A stretch of DNA of 64,000 bases, taken from assembly GCF_008704495.1 (NCBI RefSeq), contig NZ_CP023699.1, positions 6,882,001-6,946,000 on the forward strand. The letters run 5' to 3'. The stretch's first letter is position 1. The number at the start of each line of letters is the position of its first letter. This DNA is from Streptomyces kanamyceticus. GTDB lineage: Bacteria > Actinomycetota > Actinomycetes > Streptomycetales > Streptomycetaceae. Below are positions 34,520 through 42,683 of this stretch, one piece after another. Made by a program: the position numbers and the translations under genes. The notes under the pieces are model-generated. The model worked only from the letters and a program-made list of their open reading frames with translations. It ran no database searches and had not been told where the DNA came from.

Positions 34520-34532
34520 AACTTCTGCTTAT
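34520..34532 (-). promoter_or_regulatory. Candidate LysR-protein binding motif upstream of cysteine dioxygenase gene
   Basis: On the minus strand this reads ATAAGCAGAAGTT, 61 bp before the dioxygenase start. A 12-of-13 match lies in front of lysR itself (35486-35498). The AT-rich sequence stands out in a region otherwise above 70 percent GC. Confidence 0.5.
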
Positions 34533-34570
34533 AGATGAGCAGGCGGAGGCACCCGCGGCACGCCCCCGGC

Positions 34571-35476
34571 TCAGCAGCCGACGCGGTTGGCCGCCACGGA
34601 CTTCAGCACGTCGATGACGAGCGCGGTGGCCGGAATGCGCAGATGGTCCTTGAGGACGTACGCCGAGACCTGCCGCCGGGACGCCGGGTCGAGGGCGCGG
34701 CCCGTCACCTTCCGGTGGCAGAGGAAGTTCAGTACGAGACCGGGCATCATCGCCACCCCGAGCCCCTCGGCGACCAGGCTCTGCACCACCAGGTTGTCGT
34801 CGGTGGTGAACGCGATGTCGGGGGCGAAGCCGAGCTCGGCGCACTCGTGCAGGAAGTTGGCGCGGCAGCGCGGGCAGCCCGCGATCCACCGCTCCTGCGC
34901 CAGCTCGGCGAGCTTGACCGAACGCCGCCTGGCCATCGGGTGCCCGGTCGGCATCAGGACCGTCAGCTGGTCCTCCATCAGCGGGATCTCCATCACCTCG
35001 TCCGGCACCTCTTCGTGCAGGCCGGGATAGGTGAAGGCGAGCGTGACGTCGCACTCGCCGCGCACCATGCGGCGCAGCGACTCCGGCGGCTCGTCCTCCA
35101 GGAGCTCCACGCGCACGCCCGGATGTCCGGAGGCGAGCTTGGCGAGTGCCTCGGGGATCAGGGTGGCGTTGGCGCTGGGGAAGGCGCAGACCCGCACCCG
35201 GCCCGTGCGCAGCCGGGTGATCGCGTTCATCTGCTGCTGCGCGGTGGAGATGTCGGCCAGGATGATCCCCGCGTGCCGCGACAGCGCCTCACCGGCCTCG
35301 GTGAGGCGCATGTTGCGCCCGACCCGGGTGAACAGCGGAGTCCCCACCGACCGTTCGAGGGCCTTCATCTGTTGGGTTATCGCCGGTTGCGTATAGCCGA
35401 GCGAGCGGGCGGCCGCCGAGTACGACCCGGCCCGGACCACTTCGTGAAACGTCTTGATGTGCCGTGAGTCGAACAC
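34571..35476 (-). CDS. LysR-family transcriptional regulator
   Basis: A 301-residue LysR regulator. The N-terminal winged HTH (HIKTFHEVVRAGSYSAAARS, ALERSVGTPLFTR) is followed by a linker helix and a periplasmic-binding-like effector domain (RVRVCAFPSANATLIPEAL, DVTLAFTYPG). It probably regulates the dioxygenase-YeiH genes 111 bp downstream on the same strand, and itself. In enterobacteria the neighbouring pair YeiE (LysR) and YeiH is similarly arranged, and YeiE has been linked to sulfite sensing. The effector here is inferred, not shown. Start codon is GTG. Confidence 0.88.
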   Translation of the reverse strand: MFDSRHIKTFHEVVRAGSYSAAARSLGYTQPAITQQMKALERSVGTPLFTRVGRNMRLTEAGEALSRHAGIILADISTAQQQMNAITRLRTGRVRVCAFPSANATLIPEALAKLASGHPGVRVELLEDEPPESLRRMVRGECDVTLAFTYPGLHEEVPDEVMEIPLMEDQLTVLMPTGHPMARRRSVKLAELAQERWIAGCPRCRANFLHECAELGFAPDIAFTTDDNLVVQSLVAEGLGVAMMPGLVLNFLCHRKVTGRALDPASRRQVSAYVLKDHLRIPATALVIDVLKSVAANRVGC

Positions 35477-35485
35477 CGTCGAATC

Positions 35486-35498
35486 ATAAGCAGATGTT
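35486..35498 (+). promoter_or_regulatory. Candidate LysR-protein binding motif upstream of lysR
   Basis: ATAAGCAGATGTT lies 10 bp before the lysR start. It is repeated with one change, in opposite orientation, in the leader of the dioxygenase gene. Placement over the lysR promoter fits the autorepression typical of LysR proteins. Confidence 0.5.
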
Positions 35499-35561
35499 GG
35501 AAGGGTCGAACAAGGGTGGGGTTCGGGCTTGGAGGTCCCGCCCGTCGGGGGCGGGGCGGCG

Positions 35562-37286
35562 TCACGGGGTGAAGGACGCCAGGGCCTCGTCGAAGTAGGC
35601 CTTGCCCGTGGCGCGTTGGGTGGCCGGGGCCGAGACCCACAGGTCGTACATCTTGCCGTTCTCGTTCCAGCTCACGTCGTAGGTGACCCGGGGGCCGCCG
35701 TCCGCGGCGGTGCCGTCCCAGGTGAAGACCCACAGGGCGGCCGGATGCCCGCCGTGGGTGGTCTCCTGGACCGAGCCGCCGCGGTAGCCGGGGTAGTCGT
35801 CGGGGCCGTCCTCGTGGGCCTGCCGCATCACGGCGAGCGGGCCCTTGGGGTCCGGCGTCTGGGGGTGGATGCCGACGCGGAACTTCTTGCCCGCCGAGTA
35901 GTAGTAGGTGCGGGGCGGCTCGGGGGAGCGGTCGAAGCCGTTGGGGACCGAGAGCGTGAAGCCCGCGGGGTCCGTGACGGTGCGGTAGCCCGCGGGGGCC
36001 TGGCCGCCTCCGGCGCCGGGGGACCCGGTCGGTGCGTCGGAGGGCTCGGGGGCCTTCGTGGGCGCGTCCTTCGTGGGGGACGCGCTGCCCTCGGGGTCCT
36101 TGGCGGCGCTCGGCGGCGGCTTGGGCTCGGCCTTCTTCGTGGTGCTCTTCGTCGGCTCCGGCGCGCCCGTCTCCTCGCGCACCTGTTCGGCGGGGCCCGC
36201 CTGCCGCTCGGTGCCCGAGCCGTCGCGCGTCAGGAGCCACACCCCTGTGCCGACGCCGCCCGCCGCGAGCACGGCGATCAGGACACCGCCGAGCAGCGAG
36301 ATCCGCTTGCGGCCGCCGCGCCGGGCGGGCGGGGGAGAATGGCTGAGCACGACGGGGGTGCCGTCGTCCGGCTCCCTCGGGGGTCTGGGCGAAGGCCGAG
36401 GAGGCGCGGCGGGCGCCGGGCCCCCGCCCGCCGCCACCGGCGTGTGCGCCACGGTCGGCAGCCGCTCCTCGTCGAGGAAGCCGCGCAGCGCGCGCTCCGT
36501 CTCGTCCGCGCCGAACCGCCGCTCGGGGTCCCGCTCCAGCAGCCCCCGTACGACGGGAAGCAGCGGCCCCGCCGCCTCGGGCAGCCTGATCTCGTCGACG
36601 ACCACGGCGTGCAGCACGCCCGCCACCGAGTCCCGGTGGAAGGGCGACTCGCCCTCGACGGCCGCGCACAGCAGCACGCCCAGCGACCACAGGTCGGCCT
36701 CGGGGCCCGTGTGCCGCCCCGACATCCGCTCGGGCGCGGTGTATTCGGGGGAGCCGACGAACGCCCCCGTCTGCGTCAGCGTCGTCTGCCCGGCGACCTG
36801 GGCGATGCCGAAGTCGGAGAGGACGACGCGTTCCGTGCCCGCTTCCAGGAGTACGTTGGCGGGCTTCAGGTCGCGGTGCAGTACGCCGGAGGTGTGCGCG
36901 GCGCGCAGCGCGCCGAGCAGCGCGAGGCCGATCCGGGCCGCCTCCGCGGGCGGCAGCGGCCCGCGCGCGGTGATGCGGTCGGCGAGCGAGCAGCCGTCGA
37001 TCAGCTCCATCACCAGCCAGGGCTGCTCGTCGTGGCGTACGACGTCGTGCAGCACGAGGATGCCGGGGTGCTTCACCTGCGCGACCGACCGCGCCTCGCG
37101 CAGCGTCCGCTCCCGCTGCCGCTCCGCGTCGAGCTCCGAGAGCCCGGTGTCCACGTGCAGTTCCTTGACGGCGACGGCGCGCCCGAGCAGCTCGTCCTCG
37201 GCCCGCCACACCGTGCCCATGCCGCCGCGTCCGAGCCGCGCCGTGATGCGGTAGCGGCCGACTATCAGTTCCCCCGTGCTTGCCAT
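35562..37286 (-). CDS. Membrane-anchored Ser/Thr protein kinase (PknB type)
   Basis: A 574-residue Hanks-type kinase. The catalytic domain spans residues 12-270: glycine loop LGRGGMGTVW, K41 (VAVKEL), HRDLKPAN with catalytic D139, DFG at 158-160, and TAPERMS. A proline-rich linker precedes one membrane helix (330-352, LLGGVLIAVLAAGG). An extracellular domain of about 220 residues follows with no PASTA repeats. It begins with a Thr/Pro/Lys-rich segment and ends in a compact fold of unknown type. Activation-loop Thr residues (QTTLTQTGAF) are candidate autophosphorylation sites. ATG 37286 starts directly at the kinase; the longer frame is not supported. Confidence 0.9.
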   Translation of the reverse strand: MASTGELIVGRYRITARLGRGGMGTVWRAEDELLGRAVAVKELHVDTGLSELDAERQRERTLREARSVAQVKHPGILVLHDVVRHDEQPWLVMELIDGCSLADRITARGPLPPAEAARIGLALLGALRAAHTSGVLHRDLKPANVLLEAGTERVVLSDFGIAQVAGQTTLTQTGAFVGSPEYTAPERMSGRHTGPEADLWSLGVLLCAAVEGESPFHRDSVAGVLHAVVVDEIRLPEAAGPLLPVVRGLLERDPERRFGADETERALRGFLDEERLPTVAHTPVAAGGGPAPAAPPRPSPRPPREPDDGTPVVLSHSPPPARRGGRKRISLLGGVLIAVLAAGGVGTGVWLLTRDGSGTERQAGPAEQVREETGAPEPTKSTTKKAEPKPPPSAAKDPEGSASPTKDAPTKAPEPSDAPTGSPGAGGGQAPAGYRTVTDPAGFTLSVPNGFDRSPEPPRTYYYSAGKKFRVGIHPQTPDPKGPLAVMRQAHEDGPDDYPGYRGGSVQETTHGGHPAALWVFTWDGTAADGGPRVTYDVSWNENGKMYDLWVSAPATQRATGKAYFDEALASFTP

Positions 37287-37486
37287 GGCCGCATCATACG
37301 AACTCCCGTGCCCCACAACGCAGTTGGGCGTGGGGTGTGGGTGGGGTGTGGGGGGAGTGTGAACGGCGCGCGCCCGGGAAGGGGTTGCCCCCGCGCGCCG
37401 GTTACGAATGGTGTCTGATTCACTACTTTTGGTTACTTCGGTGGGGCGCGACGGGTGCGACCCACGCGGTGGAGGGGAACACACAC

Positions 37487-37783
37487 ATGAGGCGACGACG
37501 CATGTCCACGGCGCTCGGGGCACTCGCGGCGGCCGCGGCACTGGCACTGTCCGTGCCGAACTCGGCGTACGCGGCGCAGGGGCTCTTGGTCATCAACGGT
37601 GCGGCGCACGAGGACCCGAGCGGCTGCTACCCAGTGGACCGGTTCCCTTCCTCGGTGGCCAACTACACCGACGCCATCGCCGAGGTCCACTCGGGCCCGA
37701 ACTGCACGGGTCAGGTCGAATGGCTGGTGTACCCGGGCGAGACGTACTTCACGGAGACCGCGCAGAGCGTCTTCGTCCTCTGA
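37487..37783 (+). CDS. Small secreted protein
   Basis: A 98-residue precursor. A Sec signal peptide (MRRRRMSTALGALAAAAALA) with likely cleavage after AYA leaves a mature protein of about 68 residues. It contains two cysteines that could form one disulfide (in SGCYPVD and PNCTGQV). I do not recognise a domain; aromatic and acidic residues suggest a small beta-rich extracellular protein. A strong GGAGGGG ribosome-binding site precedes the ATG. The gene diverges from the Ser/Thr kinase across 200 bp. The sequence after the stop carries three near-identical copies of actgaggggcc. Confidence 0.75.
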   Translation: MRRRRMSTALGALAAAAALALSVPNSAYAAQGLLVINGAAHEDPSGCYPVDRFPSSVANYTDAIAEVHSGPNCTGQVEWLVYPGETYFTETAQSVFVL

Positions 37784-37839
37784 GGGGCCACTGAGGGGCC
37801 ACTGAGGGGTTACGTGGGGGGCGGCCGCTGGGGGCCGCC

Positions 37840-38436
37840 TCACGAGTCGGGGAACTCCACCCGCTGCAGCAGCCCCCAGGTGAACTCCGCGACGCAGCGC
37901 CGACGTTCACCGCCCGTGTCCGGCGCGGTGAACGCCAGGCGCCAGCGCGTCGGCGCCGTCCCCTCCATGGGCCTGGCGGGCGCGAACGCACGCGCCGCCT
38001 CGTCGACCGTGCACGACCAGGGGGTCAGGTCGTCGACCGTGCGCAGGGCGGGGCCCGCCGCCCCGGGCGCCCGCACCAGCCACTCGTTCCACACGGCGCC
38101 GTTCGGCGCGAGCAGCACCTCGAAGCGCAGATCGGGCCAGAGCGGGACCGGCCAGAGCAGCGCCTCGCACTCCAGGTCACCGATCTGCCTGCGGGCGGTC
38201 GACTCCGGGGCGCCGAGGACCGAGCGGTAGCGCGCGACGGCGCCACGGGACCTGGCCGACCTGGTCATCGCCTGCCAGCGCCGGTTGGCCTCGCGCATCC
38301 CGGCGATGGAGACGCCCAGCTCGTGACGTGCGCTCTCCACGAGATCCGGGTTGTGGTCGGCCATGCGGCGCAGCAGGACCAGCTGGAAGTCCAGTGCGGT
38401 GAAGGGGCCGGGGGACGGGGCGGGGCTAGCGGACAT
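37840..38436 (-). CDS. Conserved hypothetical protein at end of envelope operon
   Basis: A 198-residue soluble protein, no signal peptide. The N-terminal half is helical and Arg/Ala-rich (LVLLRRMADHNPDLVESA). The C-terminal half is beta-rich and aromatic (LRFEVLLAPNGAVWNEWLV, RRCVAEFTWGLLQRVEF). I do not recognise a domain. It overlaps the end of the FkbM methyltransferase gene by 11 bp and so is probably the last gene of the coupled operon that starts at 49001. The ATG at 38436 is preferred to one three codons upstream, but both are possible. Confidence 0.6.
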   Translation of the reverse strand: MSASPAPSPGPFTALDFQLVLLRRMADHNPDLVESARHELGVSIAGMREANRRWQAMTRSARSRGAVARYRSVLGAPESTARRQIGDLECEALLWPVPLWPDLRFEVLLAPNGAVWNEWLVRAPGAAGPALRTVDDLTPWSCTVDEAARAFAPARPMEGTAPTRWRLAFTAPDTGGERRRCVAEFTWGLLQRVEFPDS

Positions 38437-39229
38437 GCACCCCATCGTCGCGCACCGCGAAGGATCCCGGACGGCGGCCTTCAGGAAGGAAGAGGACCGA
38501 GTTGACGTACCGCGGATGTCTCGGCGTGAGCACCCGGCGAAGCAGCCCCTGGGCGACGACGTACGACGTGCCGGACTGGTGCGCCTCCAGGTCGAAGGCG
38601 GCGAGCGGCAGCCAGGTGTCGTGCGGAAGGACCCAGCCCCGGTAGCCGTGGTGGTCGGTGAGGAGCTCCACGATCGGCGCGATCGGCTGGATCCGCGACT
38701 CCAGTTCGATGAAGATCGCCGGGCGGTCGCGGTCGATCAGCTCGTGCGCGCCGCGCAGCACCGGCAGCTCGTTGCCGTCCACGTCGATCTTGACGAAGTG
38801 GACGTCCCGCAGGCCGAGCCCGTCGAGGGTCAGACACGGTACGTCGACGGCGGTGGCGTGGATGTCGCGGCGGATGAGCGAGGAGACGCCCCGCTCCCCG
38901 CTGTCGCCCCGCGGCAGCCAGAGCCGTGCCGTGCCGGGGCGGTCCGTCGCGGCGCCCCGGACCACGCTGACGTTGCCCGGCGTACTGGATTCGAGGAGTC
39001 GTGCCAGGTGCGGCACGGGCTCGACGGCCACGACCCGCTCCGCGCGCGCGGCGAGCCGCGCCGACCAGGGGCCGTACCAGCCGCCGACGTCCACGGCGGT
39101 GCCGCAGTCCGGCGGGCAGAGGTCGGCGAGGCGGGCCAGTTCCGGCTCGAAGCGCGGATAGACGAGGCGGGCCAGGGCGGCGACCAGGCGGCCGGGGACG
39201 TAGGGCGCGACGCGCGCGGCGAAAGTCAT
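38426..39229 (-). CDS. FkbM-family methyltransferase
   Basis: A 267-residue SAM-dependent methyltransferase of the FkbM type. The SAM-binding motif I is GTAVDVGGWYGPWSARL, followed by VVAVEPVPHLARLL. The family signature is DVHFVKIDVDGNELPVLRGA. FkbM enzymes usually O-methylate hydroxyls on sugars, polyketides or lipids. In an operon of glycosyl-, acyl- and methyltransferases a glycan or glycolipid O-methyl transfer is the best guess. The start lies 10 bp after the Trm112-like gene, and the stop overlaps the next gene. Confidence 0.88.
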   Translation of the reverse strand: MTFAARVAPYVPGRLVAALARLVYPRFEPELARLADLCPPDCGTAVDVGGWYGPWSARLAARAERVVAVEPVPHLARLLESSTPGNVSVVRGAATDRPGTARLWLPRGDSGERGVSSLIRRDIHATAVDVPCLTLDGLGLRDVHFVKIDVDGNELPVLRGAHELIDRDRPAIFIELESRIQPIAPIVELLTDHHGYRGWVLPHDTWLPLAAFDLEAHQSGTSYVVAQGLLRRVLTPRHPRYVNSVLFLPEGRRPGSFAVRDDGVHVR

Positions 39230-39239
39230 GGGGCCCCCG

Positions 39240-39491
39240 TCACGGTGCGGTCGGTGGGATCAGCTTGAGCAGCCGTTCGTGCTCGTCCTCGGGGACCTGC
39301 TCGCCGGAGGACGGCAGGAGCTGCGGGACCCCGTCGATGATCGGGTAGCGGCGCCGCAGCCGGGGGTTGTAGAGGGCCTCCGCCGGTACGGGCCCGGTCG
39401 CGCCGAGCGGCTCCGTCGGGCTCAGCAGGTGCAGCGGGCCCTTGTCCAGCGGGCAGGCCAGGATCTTCAGCAGCGGGTCGTCGGGGTTCAT
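39240..39491 (-). CDS. Trm112-like protein
   Basis: An 83-residue Trm112 family protein with LLKILACPLDKGPLHLL at the N-terminus and EALYNPRLRRRYPIIDGVP in the middle. Trm112-type proteins act as small activating partners of methyltransferases. Only one of the expected zinc-ribbon cysteines (C13) is present, so it probably does not bind zinc, as in many actinobacterial members. The ATG overlaps the transporter stop (ATGA). Two methyltransferase genes of the same operon flank it closely, making one of them its likely partner. Confidence 0.8.
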   Translation of the reverse strand: MNPDDPLLKILACPLDKGPLHLLSPTEPLGATGPVPAEALYNPRLRRRYPIIDGVPQLLPSSGEQVPEDEHERLLKLIPPTAP

Positions 39492-40408
39492 CCGCTCGTC
39501 AACTCCTTGGTGGGGGGCGTGGGTCGGGGCGCCGTGCCGTCGTGCTTCGGCATGGCGAGGAGCACGCAGACCGCCAGGACCGTGCCCGCGATCCGCAGCG
39601 CGAGCCGCACCGGCTCGTGCGGCAGCGCCTCGCCGAACGCCAGCGTCCCGAGTACCGCCGTGAACAGCGACGTAACCGTCGTGCACACCGGGACGATGAG
39701 CGAGGCCCGGCAGCGCTGCAGCGCCGCCTGCGACATGACCAGGCCGAACGCGCCGGTGAAGAGCAGCAGATACGGGTAGGGCGAGCGCAGCAGGTCGACG
39801 AGCGCGCCGCCGATGCCCTCCGTCGTGAGGTAGCTGGACACGCCCTTGATGGCCAGCGAACTCACGCCGTAGAGCAGGCCCACCGCGACCCCGTACTCGA
39901 CGCCCGCCGTCGGCATCCGGTGCCGGTGCTTCGCGCGGCGCTCGGCGGTCGCGTACAGCCAGACGCCCGCCGCGAGCGAGGGCAGGCACACCGTGAAGAC
40001 GAGTGGCGCGGGCGCGCCGTGGCCGACCGTGTCGGAGTTCTCGCTCAGCGACAGGACGACCATCAGGAGCGCGAGCAGGATCGCCCCGACCGCGTACCGC
40101 TCGCGGCCCGACGTCTGCTCGCCGAGCAGCACCGAGGACAGCAGGAGGAGCAGGACGAGGCCCGACACGAAGATGCCCTGCGCGGCGGCGATCGGCAGCG
40201 TGCGGTAGACCGCGAGCTGCGCGCCGAAGCCCGCCGCGAGGGCGAGGGAGCCGCCGATCCACAGCGGGCTGCCGAGCACCTGGCGCAGCAGGCGGGCCGG
40301 GTTGCGGACGCTCACCGAGGGCATCGACGTCAACGCCCGCTTCTCCAGGACGAATCCGGTGCTGTAGAGCACGTTCGCGAGCAGTGCCGCGGCCACACCC
40401 CACCACAT
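39488..40408 (-). CDS. EamA/DMT-superfamily transporter
   Basis: A 306-residue membrane protein with about ten hydrophobic helices, arranged as two five-helix EamA halves. The first half includes FVLEKRALTSMP and PIAAAQGIFVSGLVLLLLL; the second includes LLYGVSSLAIKGVSSYL and VTSLFTAVLGTLAFGEALP. DMT transporters carry small metabolites, nucleotide sugars or, in the SMR and Arn types, lipid-linked sugars. In this operon a role in moving a glycan precursor is plausible but unproven. ATG 40408 is used; a TTG at 40417 overlapping the upstream stop is an alternative. Confidence 0.8.
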   Translation of the reverse strand: MWWGVAAALLANVLYSTGFVLEKRALTSMPSVSVRNPARLLRQVLGSPLWIGGSLALAAGFGAQLAVYRTLPIAAAQGIFVSGLVLLLLLSSVLLGEQTSGRERYAVGAILLALLMVVLSLSENSDTVGHGAPAPLVFTVCLPSLAAGVWLYATAERRAKHRHRMPTAGVEYGVAVGLLYGVSSLAIKGVSSYLTTEGIGGALVDLLRSPYPYLLLFTGAFGLVMSQAALQRCRASLIVPVCTTVTSLFTAVLGTLAFGEALPHEPVRLALRIAGTVLAVCVLLAMPKHDGTAPRPTPPTKELTSG

Positions 40409-40413
40409 GGGAC

Positions 40414-41160
40414 TCAAGACCTTCGGGCGTGCAGCAGCAGGATCGAGGCCGCGCTCGGCACGGCGCAGGCCAGCCGGTCCAGCGCTCTGAGCGGGCGCGG
40501 CACGCCGTGGAAGGGCGCGCCCGCGAGGCTCACGACCTCGAAGCCGGACGCCGCCACGAACTCCCGCAGGGCGCGGGCCGTGTACAGCCGCAGATGGCCC
40601 ACGACCTCCTTGCCGGGGCGGCCGTGGATGCCCCGCAGGCTCACCTCGGAGAAGACCGGCTGCACGCCTGCCAGGAGCAGGCCCCGGTTGTACCAGGCCG
40701 CGAGGTTGGGGGTGGACAGCATGAGGTGCCCGCCCGGCCTCAGGACCCTGCCCAGTTCGTCGAGGGCGCTGTCCGGGTCGACCAGGTGCTCGATCACCTC
40801 GCTGAACAGGACGGCGTCCGCGGAGCCGGTCGCGAACGGCAGGCCGCCGTCGGTGAGTTCGCCCCGTACTACGTGGGGGATGAGGGAGTGGGCCCGCTTG
40901 AGGGCGTCCTGGGACCAGTCGACGCCGATGAGGCGGTGGCCCGCGAGGAGGGGCGCGGCGGTGGCCGCGGCCGTGCCGTCGCCGCAGCCGATGTCCAGGA
41001 TGGTGGCGGGGGCGGTGCTCGCCGCGTCCCGGCCCAGCGCGGTCGCGAGGATGCGGGCCTGGCGCAGGGTGCGGGCGTCGCCCGACGCCACGGGCACCGC
41101 CGGGTTCTCGTAGAAGTCCCGCAGGCCCGGGGGGCGGTGCGGTGTCAGCTGTGTGGTCAC
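40414..41160 (-). CDS. Class I SAM-dependent methyltransferase
   Basis: A 248-residue methyltransferase. Motif I is ILDIGCGDGTAAATAA, then IGVDWSQDALKRAH, the UbiE/UbiG-like LFSEVIEHLVDPDSALDELG and LRPGGHLMLSTPNL. The substrate is unknown; related proteins methylate sugars or lipids in envelope clusters. GTG 41160 overlaps the stop of the condensation-type acyltransferase (GTGA), so its translation is coupled. The Trm112-like protein two genes downstream is a possible activator. Confidence 0.88.
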   Translation of the reverse strand: MTTQLTPHRPPGLRDFYENPAVPVASGDARTLRQARILATALGRDAASTAPATILDIGCGDGTAAATAAPLLAGHRLIGVDWSQDALKRAHSLIPHVVRGELTDGGLPFATGSADAVLFSEVIEHLVDPDSALDELGRVLRPGGHLMLSTPNLAAWYNRGLLLAGVQPVFSEVSLRGIHGRPGKEVVGHLRLYTARALREFVAASGFEVVSLAGAPFHGVPRPLRALDRLACAVPSAASILLLHARRS

Positions 41161-42683
41161 TGCGGGGCCTCCTCCGTGTGCTCCGTCGCGTGCAGGTAGT
41201 GCTCGAAGAGGTCGCGCAGATGTGCCCCGTCGCCGTGGCTCAGCAGCGTCTTCGACCAGCGCAGTGCCACGTGCAGGCGGCCCGCCGTCGATGCCGTCGT
41301 CACGGTGAGGCCGCGCGGGAGGCGGGCGGGCGCGGAGAACCACACGGCGTGGGCTCGGCCCGCGTCGCCGAAGTCCAGGGCGTACGGGACCCGGCCGATG
41401 TTGCTCAGGAGGGTGGTGGACGTCCAGGGGGCCGCCGCTCTGCGCAGCCCTCTGGTCACGGCGGCTCTGAGGGTGACGGGGAGTACGGGGGCCGTCAGGA
41501 GCGCTGCGCCGTGGCCCAGTTGGGGGCGGGCCAGGGCCTTGAGGGCGCGGGTGCGGTCCGAGGTGCGGCGCAGGAGGTCGCGGATGGCCTCGGGGGACCA
41601 GTCCTCTCTCGTCAACTCTGATGAACTGAAGGGGACTTCGACCAGGCGGGTGCCGTTGCCTATCGGCATCGTGGCGTCCCTGGGGCGGTCGTCCACGGGC
41701 ATCGTGATGCGGAACGGGCGCGGGCGGGCGCCGTGTTCGCGGTTCCAGTGGGCGATCATCAGGGCGGTGGCGACCATGAGCTGGTCGTTGACGGTGAAGG
41801 GGGAGCCCTTGGGGCGGCGGGGGACGGGGAGCTCGGCTACGAGCATGCCGTTGCCCGGGGAGGGCTCCGGGGTGCCCTTGGCGACCCTTGCGGGTGGGGA
41901 CCAGCCGGAGGGGGTGTCGGGTGGGGGCTGGGGTGTGGCGTCCTCGGTAGCGGTGCGCGAGGGCGGTGCTGCCGGGGAGTTGTCCCTGCCGCCGTAGATC
42001 TCGGCGGCCGTCGCCAGGACGCGGAGGCAGGCCGGGCCGTCCAGGGCGGTGTGGTTGATCGTGAGGAACAGGACGGAGCCGGCGGGGGGCCGGGGTTCCG
42101 TGTCCTGCGCCGGGTCCGTCGGGTGGTGGTCTGTTCCTTGTGGTGCGGGGCCGTCCCGGTATGCCCGTCCTCGCCATCCTTGCGCCGACGCCTCCGGACT
42201 CGCCCCTGGAGCCTGCGCCACTGTGCTCCGGGCGGGAATACCGGTACGTCCCCTCCCGTCGGCTGCCCGCCCGTCCGCCGTCCCGGGAGCGGCCACTACC
42301 TCCAGGCGGATCGGCGGGGAGGAGGTCAGGGGCGGGGCTTGGGCGAGTGCTCGCTCTCGGGCTCGCTTCAGGGCGTCCGGCTCGGGGGGCGGGAAGGAGA
42401 CCGGTTCGGTGTCGGGGTCCCCGGTGAGTTCCCATTCGTAGCGGCGGCGGTACCAAGGGCCCTTGGCCTCCCGCATCAGGATGCGGGGGTGGCGGCGCAG
42501 GGCCTCGTGGAAGGCGGCCCGGAGGCGGTCCGGGTCCGGGGTGCCCGGCAGGTGCACCTCTATGTGGACGGTCTCCGGCTCCTCCTCTTGCAGGCAGTGC
42601 CGGGAGACCTCGTCCACTACGGGGAACGGCACCCGGGTGGGGCCGTCCTCCGCGTGGTGTGCCGGGTGGTCGAGTGCCGTCAT
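41157..42683 (-). CDS. Condensation-domain acyltransferase-like protein
   Basis: A 508-residue member of the condensation/PapA-type acyltransferase fold. The active-site HHxxxDG is present as NHTALDGP, with catalytic H211 and D215, but the first His is Asn. A DFGxG-like element may be the YALDFGDAGRAHAVWF region. A low-complexity insert rich in Arg, Gly and Ala (residues 133-202) interrupts the first subdomain. No carrier-protein or adenylation domain is attached, so it probably transfers an acyl group onto a glycan or lipid, as PapA proteins do. It is coupled by ATGA to the AftD-like gene upstream. Confidence 0.75.
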   Translation of the reverse strand: MTALDHPAHHAEDGPTRVPFPVVDEVSRHCLQEEEPETVHIEVHLPGTPDPDRLRAAFHEALRRHPRILMREAKGPWYRRRYEWELTGDPDTEPVSFPPPEPDALKRARERALAQAPPLTSSPPIRLEVVAAPGTADGRAADGRGRTGIPARSTVAQAPGASPEASAQGWRGRAYRDGPAPQGTDHHPTDPAQDTEPRPPAGSVLFLTINHTALDGPACLRVLATAAEIYGGRDNSPAAPPSRTATEDATPQPPPDTPSGWSPPARVAKGTPEPSPGNGMLVAELPVPRRPKGSPFTVNDQLMVATALMIAHWNREHGARPRPFRITMPVDDRPRDATMPIGNGTRLVEVPFSSSELTREDWSPEAIRDLLRRTSDRTRALKALARPQLGHGAALLTAPVLPVTLRAAVTRGLRRAAAPWTSTTLLSNIGRVPYALDFGDAGRAHAVWFSAPARLPRGLTVTTASTAGRLHVALRWSKTLLSHGDGAHLRDLFEHYLHATEHTEEAPQ

